Shown one piece after another: positions 59,762 through 64,000 of a stretch of DNA of 64,000 nt. How positions within the stretch are numbered: the first letter of the stretch is position 1; every line of letters begins with the position of its first letter. This stretch comes from SIG307 sp964545045. Lineage in GTDB: Bacteria; Bacillota; Clostridia; Lachnospirales; Lachnospiraceae. Location: NCBI GenBank assembly GCA_964545045.1, contig CAZJEN010000009.1:1-64000 (forward strand), written 5' to 3'. A program made the position numbers and the translations under genes. Under the pieces are notes generated by a model. It saw only the letters and a program-made list of their open reading frames with translations. It was not told the origin of the DNA and ran no database searches.

Positions 59762-60913
59762 TTAATTTTTTAGTAATTCACTTCCTGAAATTAAGATATC
59801 AGCTATCTTGTGCCAATCGAACACATAACCTTCGTTTGGAAAGAATATTTGTCGTTTGTTATAGTTTTCAACTATTCCGAGTTTGTTCCATAGTTTAGGT
59901 TCATCTCTGATATATGTTGCTTTTGCGTTGGTTGTTATCTCGCCTGGCTTTCTATTGCCAATACAGCCTTCTGCAGTTAAATAGTCCTCCATGCCTAATA
60001 AAAACTTTTTGGAATCATCAGGTATAGTGTTGTCGGATTGATATTTTTCAAACATTTTAATTAAATCAAGATGCTTACCGTTAACCAAGATTAAATATCC
60101 TAGTGCAGACATAAAGGCATCGCTATTTGGGCCATATTTTTTGCCGATTTCCAGCATCTTAATCCCTAAATCGGTAAGGCGTCCATTGTACCATAATTCT
60201 AATTGGGATAATGGAATTTTATAATTTTGTTTTTCTGAAGCATATGATTGAGGGGTTGGGGCCTTCTTACGTGGAATACCTTCCCACATTAAGGTTTTCC
60301 CTGTAACCAATTTTTCATAGAACTTTGGATATATTAAATCTGTGTAAATATCTCCATCAGCTTCGTTGTATAAAAAACTCAAGTTCAATAAGTCGAATAA
60401 TTCATATTGACTACAATCACGCCACCATAACCAAAATGTTTCGGTCTTGCTTACATCAACATCTTTTATATTTTCGGCACTTCTTTTTTGTGTAATCTTA
60501 CGCAGTATAGAAACTTCTCCATCAGTAGGATTATAACTGTATAATGAAGTGGCAACATTTTCAAATTCCTTGGCAATTAACGTATCACGGATAAATTCAG
60601 CAATTCTGAATCCATCATCTGCAACATGTGGAACTATCAAGCCAGAATATAAGTGCTTTTGCAGATAAGAAAGAGATTGTCCTAATCCTGTAAGGTATTC
60701 TCTTTTGCTTTGGTGTGGAGGTTTGAATTCAAGTGCATATGAGCATTTTTGTTCTTCATCAACGCACACATAATCAGGCCTCGGCCAATCCCAATCGGCA
60801 CTTCTGATGATTTTGGTGGAAAAAACTTGTTTGAAATCATCGTCACCGCTTCTGATTTTTCCGAGAATATAGTCACCGCAATATGTAGCCATACTATCAT
60901 GTATTTCACCCAT
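59762..60913 (-). CDS. PD-(D/E)XK restriction endonuclease of the island
   Basis: 383 residues. RPDYVCVDEEQ, then ALEFKPPH (about residues 45-68) gives the D...ExK of the PD-(D/E)XK fold, and GQSLSYL further on is the helix that often carries the restriction Gln. The rest matches no family I know. It follows two C5 methyltransferases on the same transcript and so is most likely the matching nuclease. Its ribosome site, AGGAGGTATAATAT, lies in the last codons and the short gap after the upstream methyltransferase. The AT-rich codon use differs from the genes to the left. Confidence 0.8.
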   Translation of the reverse strand: MGEIHDSMATYCGDYILGKIRSGDDDFKQVFSTKIIRSADWDWPRPDYVCVDEEQKCSYALEFKPPHQSKREYLTGLGQSLSYLQKHLYSGLIVPHVADDGFRIAEFIRDTLIAKEFENVATSLYSYNPTDGEVSILRKITQKRSAENIKDVDVSKTETFWLWWRDCSQYELFDLLNLSFLYNEADGDIYTDLIYPKFYEKLVTGKTLMWEGIPRKKAPTPQSYASEKQNYKIPLSQLELWYNGRLTDLGIKMLEIGKKYGPNSDAFMSALGYLILVNGKHLDLIKMFEKYQSDNTIPDDSKKFLLGMEDYLTAEGCIGNRKPGEITTNAKATYIRDEPKLWNKLGIVENYNKRQIFFPNEGYVFDWHKIADILISGSELLKN

Positions 60914-60916
60914 ATA

Positions 60917-61951
60917 TTATACCTCCTGTAAGTATTTTTTTACATTCATAGCCAATGCTTCAGCTAACTTGACGGGAACGGCATTCCCTACTTGAATGCA
61001 TTGTTCCTGACGGTTGCCCATAAATACAACATCATCAGGAAAAGTTTGTATTCTTGCGGCCTCTCGCACAGTTAAACTTCTATCGGCAACAGGGTGTAGT
61101 GGAAATGCATTGTGACCAGGTACCATCGTTGTAGCTGGTTTTGAACGGTCTAGTCTTTTGTAAACATGACTGAAATTCTTCAGCTTGTTGTTGGCATAGT
61201 CAGACCTTGAACCATAAGCAACTTCTTCTGGAAGCCCTTCTTTAGGGATTCCGCCGCCTTCTGGGATGTATTTTATTCGTTCAACAACAGTTTGGTTATG
61301 GTTCATTGGTATGTGATTTGGTACTTCGTTTTCTTTGCCTAACAAATCCATGATTGCTTTTCCGACAGTTTGTGTTTTATCAGTTGGAGTTGGGAATTTC
61401 AATTCACTTTTTAGTGTGACATCATCTCTGACACCGAAAAAGAAAACTCTTTGTCGCATTTGAGGAACACCGTAATCAGTTGCGCAAAGAACGTCGGAGA
61501 TAGTGTTCTTATAGCCGATTTCAGCAAACTTTTCGATAAGCAAATCACGCATAATACCTTTGCTTGCAGAAAGGAGGCCTTTTACGTTTTCCATGATAAA
61601 AAATTTAGGTCTAACGGTATCTACAACTCGGATAAACTCAAAAACTAATTCATTACGAGGGTCTTTTTCTAATCTTTTTCCGATAGTGGAAAAGCCCTGG
61701 CATGGCGGCCCACCAACAAGTACATCACATTCTTTTCCATGCAATAAATTTTTAATGGTATCTTCGTCCAAGGTTCTTATATCGTTTTCATACAAGTTAA
61801 GGTTTGAATAATTATGTTTTAGCGTAGCAATAGCAGGCTCCCACAGTTCTACAGAAAATAAATGTTCAAATCCTGCATCTTTAAATCCTCTATACAAGCC
61901 ACCAGCACCTGTAAATAAATCAATGTATGTAGGCTTATTGTTCTTTGTCAT
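60917..61951 (-). CDS. DNA (cytosine-5) methyltransferase, second of two
   Basis: 344 residues. Motif I DLFTGAGGLYRGF (about 11-23), motif IV GGPPCQGFSTIG with nucleophile Cys84, motif VI FFIMENVKGLL and motif IX/X near REAARIQTFPDD and QVGNAVPVKLAEAL are complete. It methylates C5 of cytosine to protect host DNA. The target region around GYRHxx... (NFSHVYKRLDRSKPATT) is similar to that in the other methyltransferase. The gene overlaps the upstream methyltransferase by 17 bases and ends three bases before the nuclease start. Confidence 0.95.
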   Translation of the reverse strand: MTKNNKPTYIDLFTGAGGLYRGFKDAGFEHLFSVELWEPAIATLKHNYSNLNLYENDIRTLDEDTIKNLLHGKECDVLVGGPPCQGFSTIGKRLEKDPRNELVFEFIRVVDTVRPKFFIMENVKGLLSASKGIMRDLLIEKFAEIGYKNTISDVLCATDYGVPQMRQRVFFFGVRDDVTLKSELKFPTPTDKTQTVGKAIMDLLGKENEVPNHIPMNHNQTVVERIKYIPEGGGIPKEGLPEEVAYGSRSDYANNKLKNFSHVYKRLDRSKPATTMVPGHNAFPLHPVADRSLTVREAARIQTFPDDVVFMGNRQEQCIQVGNAVPVKLAEALAMNVKKYLQEV

Positions 61952-62969
61952 AATATTTGTTCAACACTCCTTTTACTTGTTCTGCCCAGACTTCTGCTAA
62001 CTTGACAGGAACGGCATTGCCAACTTGCATACATTGCTTGTCACGTCTACCACAAAATATATAGTCATTCGGAAAGGTTTGTATTCTTGCTGCTTCACGT
62101 ACAGTAAGACTCCTGTCTAGCCATGGATGGATAGGAAATGCATTATGGCCTGGCACCATTGTCAATGATGGTTTGTTTCTGTCCAAGCGTTTAAATGTAT
62201 TACCAAAATTTCTCCGATATAATTCTGGTGGCAAATCATCTTCCGGAAGGCGTCCGCCTTCCGGAATTAATCTATATCTTTGAATATTGGTTTCTCCATG
62301 CTTTAATGGAACATGGTTCGGAACTTCTTCTCCTTTATCAGCTAAATCGCCAATGGCACTTAAAACGGTAGTGTATGGTAGTCTGTTTTCGCCATGTGTT
62401 GCAGAAGGAGCATCAAATTTAATGCCAATTCTGGTTCCATAAAAGAATACACGCTCTCTGTATTGAGGAACACCATAGTCAGCAGCATTTAATGTAACGC
62501 AATTAAAATCATATCCTGTTTCTTTGAATTTTTTTTGTATCTCTTCAAAAATTCTACCGCCATCCCTTGTTTTTATTCCACGGACATTTTCCATTACAAA
62601 GACTTTTGGCTGAATATGATTTAAGATTCGGATATACTCTTTAAATAAATCATTTCTCGGGTCATATTTGCTGCGCTTTTCTGGGTCAGATGATACTCGG
62701 TTGCCGATAGTGGAGAAGCCCTGGCATGGCGGTCCCCCTATTAAAACATCAACATCTATGCCATTAAGATACTTGTCAATTTGTTCGTTTGTAAATTCTC
62801 TTATATCAGCTCTGACAAAGGGAATAGAAGGTCGATTTTCTTTGTGTACTTTTTCACAATCTTCATCAAAATCAGTTGACAATACTATATTAAACCCTTT
62901 GTTCTCAAAGCCAAGCAAAAAGCCGCCTGCACCGCTAAATAAATCGACTACATTGTATGTTTTGCTCAT
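61935..62969 (-). CDS. DNA (cytosine-5) methyltransferase, first of two
   Basis: 344 residues, the same length as its partner. Motif I DLFSGAGGFLLGF, motif IV GGPPCQGFSTIG with nucleophile Cys82, motif VI VFVMENVRGIK and the closing QVGNAVPVKLAEVW are intact. The shared segment TMVPGHNAFPIHPW in the target region shows the two are paralogues. Twin C5 enzymes usually serve the two strands of an asymmetric site. It overlaps the unknown gene upstream by four bases (ATGA) and the second methyltransferase by 17. Confidence 0.95.
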   Translation of the reverse strand: MSKTYNVVDLFSGAGGFLLGFENKGFNIVLSTDFDEDCEKVHKENRPSIPFVRADIREFTNEQIDKYLNGIDVDVLIGGPPCQGFSTIGNRVSSDPEKRSKYDPRNDLFKEYIRILNHIQPKVFVMENVRGIKTRDGGRIFEEIQKKFKETGYDFNCVTLNAADYGVPQYRERVFFYGTRIGIKFDAPSATHGENRLPYTTVLSAIGDLADKGEEVPNHVPLKHGETNIQRYRLIPEGGRLPEDDLPPELYRRNFGNTFKRLDRNKPSLTMVPGHNAFPIHPWLDRSLTVREAARIQTFPNDYIFCGRRDKQCMQVGNAVPVKLAEVWAEQVKGVLNKYYDKEQ

Positions 62970-63559
62970 ATCAAATCCTCATTCCTTGCATATATTTTGC
63001 TGTTTTCAATGGTGTATGTATTTGGGTTTAAGTAAGGTCCTAAATCTCCAATTACAACAGGCATTTTTTTATAATTTGTTGTTGTTTTTTTTCGCATCTT
63101 CTGTGGGTTGTCATGTTCACAAGAAGACTTTCCAGCGTTCATTCGTTTTACGTATTCGGCAAAACGGAGATAGTGATATCTGTCATCAGATTGCCCCAAA
63201 AATAAAATTTCTGTGCCATCGTTAAGGACATATCGATTACCTGATTTGAGTGAAGAATTTTCTAAACCAATTTTGTTTTTCTGGTAAGCTATAATTGATG
63301 CCGCACGCATATCAAGTCCGAAAAAACTCATGTTTCCAGTATCAGAACACATGGCATTTAAATCATAATAATATAGTCTATATTGATTGATGACATTTAA
63401 GTTGTTATTTGCAACATACCGTTCAAGTTCCTTTTCGGTGGAAAAGGTTTTGTTATAGTGCATGTTGTAAGAAACTATTGTGTGTGGTCTTTCTACAGGG
63501 ACTATGAAATTGCATTTTATAGCAGTTACATTTTTTTCGTCAAATATATTATATTCCAT
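62966..63559 (-). CDS. Unknown lead gene of the restriction-modification operon
   Basis: 197 residues, start at 63559 preceded by TTGGAGGTTTTGT on the minus strand. It shows a mixed alpha/beta pattern with many Tyr and Asn (YNMHYNKTFSTEKELERYV; NQYRLYYYDLNAMCSD) and a basic stretch near the end (KMRKKTTTNYKKMP). I do not recognise it. Its ATGA overlap with the methyltransferase and shared promoter make it part of the system: a helper of the nuclease, a regulator, or a separate defence effector are possible. A classic C-protein or Vsr nuclease is not evident. Confidence 0.7.
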   Translation of the reverse strand: MEYNIFDEKNVTAIKCNFIVPVERPHTIVSYNMHYNKTFSTEKELERYVANNNLNVINQYRLYYYDLNAMCSDTGNMSFFGLDMRAASIIAYQKNKIGLENSSLKSGNRYVLNDGTEILFLGQSDDRYHYLRFAEYVKRMNAGKSSCEHDNPQKMRKKTTTNYKKMPVVIGDLGPYLNPNTYTIENSKIYARNEDLI

Positions 63560-63577
63560 ACAAAACCTCCAAGTTAT

Positions 63578-63606
63578 AGTATAGCATATTGAAAGTGTAT
63601 TTTCAA
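63578..63606 (-). promoter_or_regulatory. Promoter of the restriction-modification operon with palindromic -35
   Basis: On the minus strand, TTGAAA (63606-63601), 17-base spacer, TATACT (63583-63578). The -35 box is one arm of the palindrome ATTGAAA-n6-TTTCAAT at 63588-63607, which could be an operator. Confidence 0.75.
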
Positions 63607-63659
63607 TTATTAGTTTTGATTGATGTCACAGAAGTGTAACATTAATTTGTTGTTTTCTC

Positions 63660-63688
63660 TTGTTTCTCAGTACTTCTTTTGATATAAT
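63660..63688 (+). promoter_or_regulatory. Promoter of the divergent gene at the right edge
   Basis: TTGTTT (63660-63665), 17-base spacer, TATAAT (63683-63688), 23 bases before the start codon. Confidence 0.65.
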
Positions 63689-63711
63689 CATCAATGAAAG
63701 GGGGTACTACA

Positions 63712-64000
63712 ATGAATGGTTTAGAAATAGGAAAAATCTTCGAACAACTTAACAGATATAACGAACATATTTACAATAACATATGCTCTCAACAAAGTAT
63801 TGATGGATTGTTTGATGAATACAGAATAGCAACACTTATGCAGCATAAGAACTATAAAAAAGCATCATGGGCAGTGCAACAACTTGATTTCAGATATACC
63901 ATAGATGATGAAGACTATACCTTTGAGGTTAGCAATATACTGGACCTTTTAAGGTGTTCAGATAAAGTCAATGTACAAATTAACAACATAAAGGCACATA
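63712..64000 (+). CDS. N-terminal part of an unknown protein, divergent from the restriction-modification operon
   Basis: The frame is open from ATG 63712 (GAAAGGGGGTACTACA upstream) to the window edge; 96 residues are visible. They are hydrophilic and helix-rich (LEIGKIFEQLNRYNEHIYNN, then SIDGLFDEYRIATLMQHKNY) and share the AT-rich style of the island. No known family is evident. It may be another member of the defence island. Confidence 0.65.
   Translation, partial: MNGLEIGKIFEQLNRYNEHIYNNICSQQSIDGLFDEYRIATLMQHKNYKKASWAVQQLDFRYTIDDEDYTFEVSNILDLLRCSDKVNVQINNIKAH

Noticed and set aside
1..64000. CRISPR array
   Set aside because: No regularly spaced direct repeats with unique spacers were seen; the tandem repeats present are protein-coding linkers.

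Overview
The window reads as a chromosome segment of an anaerobic, motile Firmicute of the Lachnospiraceae type (Roseburia, Butyrivibrio or Eubacterium relatives). This is inferred from the anaerobic ribonucleotide reductase NrdD, a CheV chemotaxis protein, a serS T-box leader, Gram-positive lipoproteins with long Pro-Thr linkers (PTATPEPTATP), GH10 xylanases, sporulation-type genes (CotH-like, LysM-GH18 SleL/YaaH-like, a SpoIID-like fragment), strong AGGAGG ribosome sites and canonical TTGACA-17-TATAAT promoters. No species can be named from the sequence alone.

Layout. 1-2.8 kb: the end of an unknown gene and a BspA-type leucine-rich-repeat lipoprotein. 2.8-8.3 kb: a compact integrative mobilizable element (small unknown protein, MobV relaxase, HD-domain protein, excisionase-like protein, Tn916-type tyrosine integrase) with repeated AAGGTGT sites at both ends. 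8.3-15.7 kb: low-molecular-weight tyrosine phosphatase, a MoxR / DUF58 / transglutaminase operon, a CAP-domain protein and a cation efflux pump. 15.7-19.6 kb: two tandem SGNH esterase paralogues, one without a signal and one a lipoprotein, then a zinc-ribbon membrane protein. 19.7-28.5 kb: MntP, a DUF1846 protein, a DUF4352 lipoprotein, CheV, a large acidic zinc-ribbon membrane protein, hisH-hisF, a small DUF4250 gene and an AEC transporter. 28.6-36.5 kb: tRNA-Gly(GCC), a flavoprotein, an acetyltransferase, a murein amidase, CotH-like kinase, a U32-like protein, a TPR lipoprotein and hflX. 36.5-42.7 kb: nrdD with a fused glutaredoxin-like tail behind a probable pair of NrdR boxes, tcdA, an EF-Tu-domain-2/SseB fusion, and serS behind a T-box leader that carries an extra 141-bp insert. 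42.7-51.2 kb: flavin reductase, NhaC antiporter, a YtrA-type regulator with its ABC transporter, an amidase with LysM, mraY and azlCD. 51.2-56 kb: two GH10 xylanase lipoproteins with aroA between them. 56-59.6 kb: an acyltransferase, a histidine phosphatase, the LysM-GH18 protein and a spore-type peptidoglycan-binding gene that has lost its N-terminal half. 59.6-64 kb: an AT-rich restriction-modification island (PD-(D/E)XK endonuclease, two C5-cytosine methyltransferases, an unknown lead gene) and the start of a divergent unknown gene.

How the parts fit. The secreted xylanases, SGNH esterases and LRR lipoprotein suggest a surface plant-polysaccharide lifestyle. The amidases, CAP, TgpA-like and GH18 proteins act on the envelope. 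The two clearly foreign blocks are the mobilizable element on the left and the restriction-modification island on the right; the latter truncates a host gene at its boundary. The most notable signals are the NrdR-box pair with the NrdD-glutaredoxin fusion and no adjacent nrdG, the twin methyltransferase operon with an unknown first gene and a palindromic promoter, the EF-Tu-D2/SseB protein, and the repeat-flanked insert in the serS leader.
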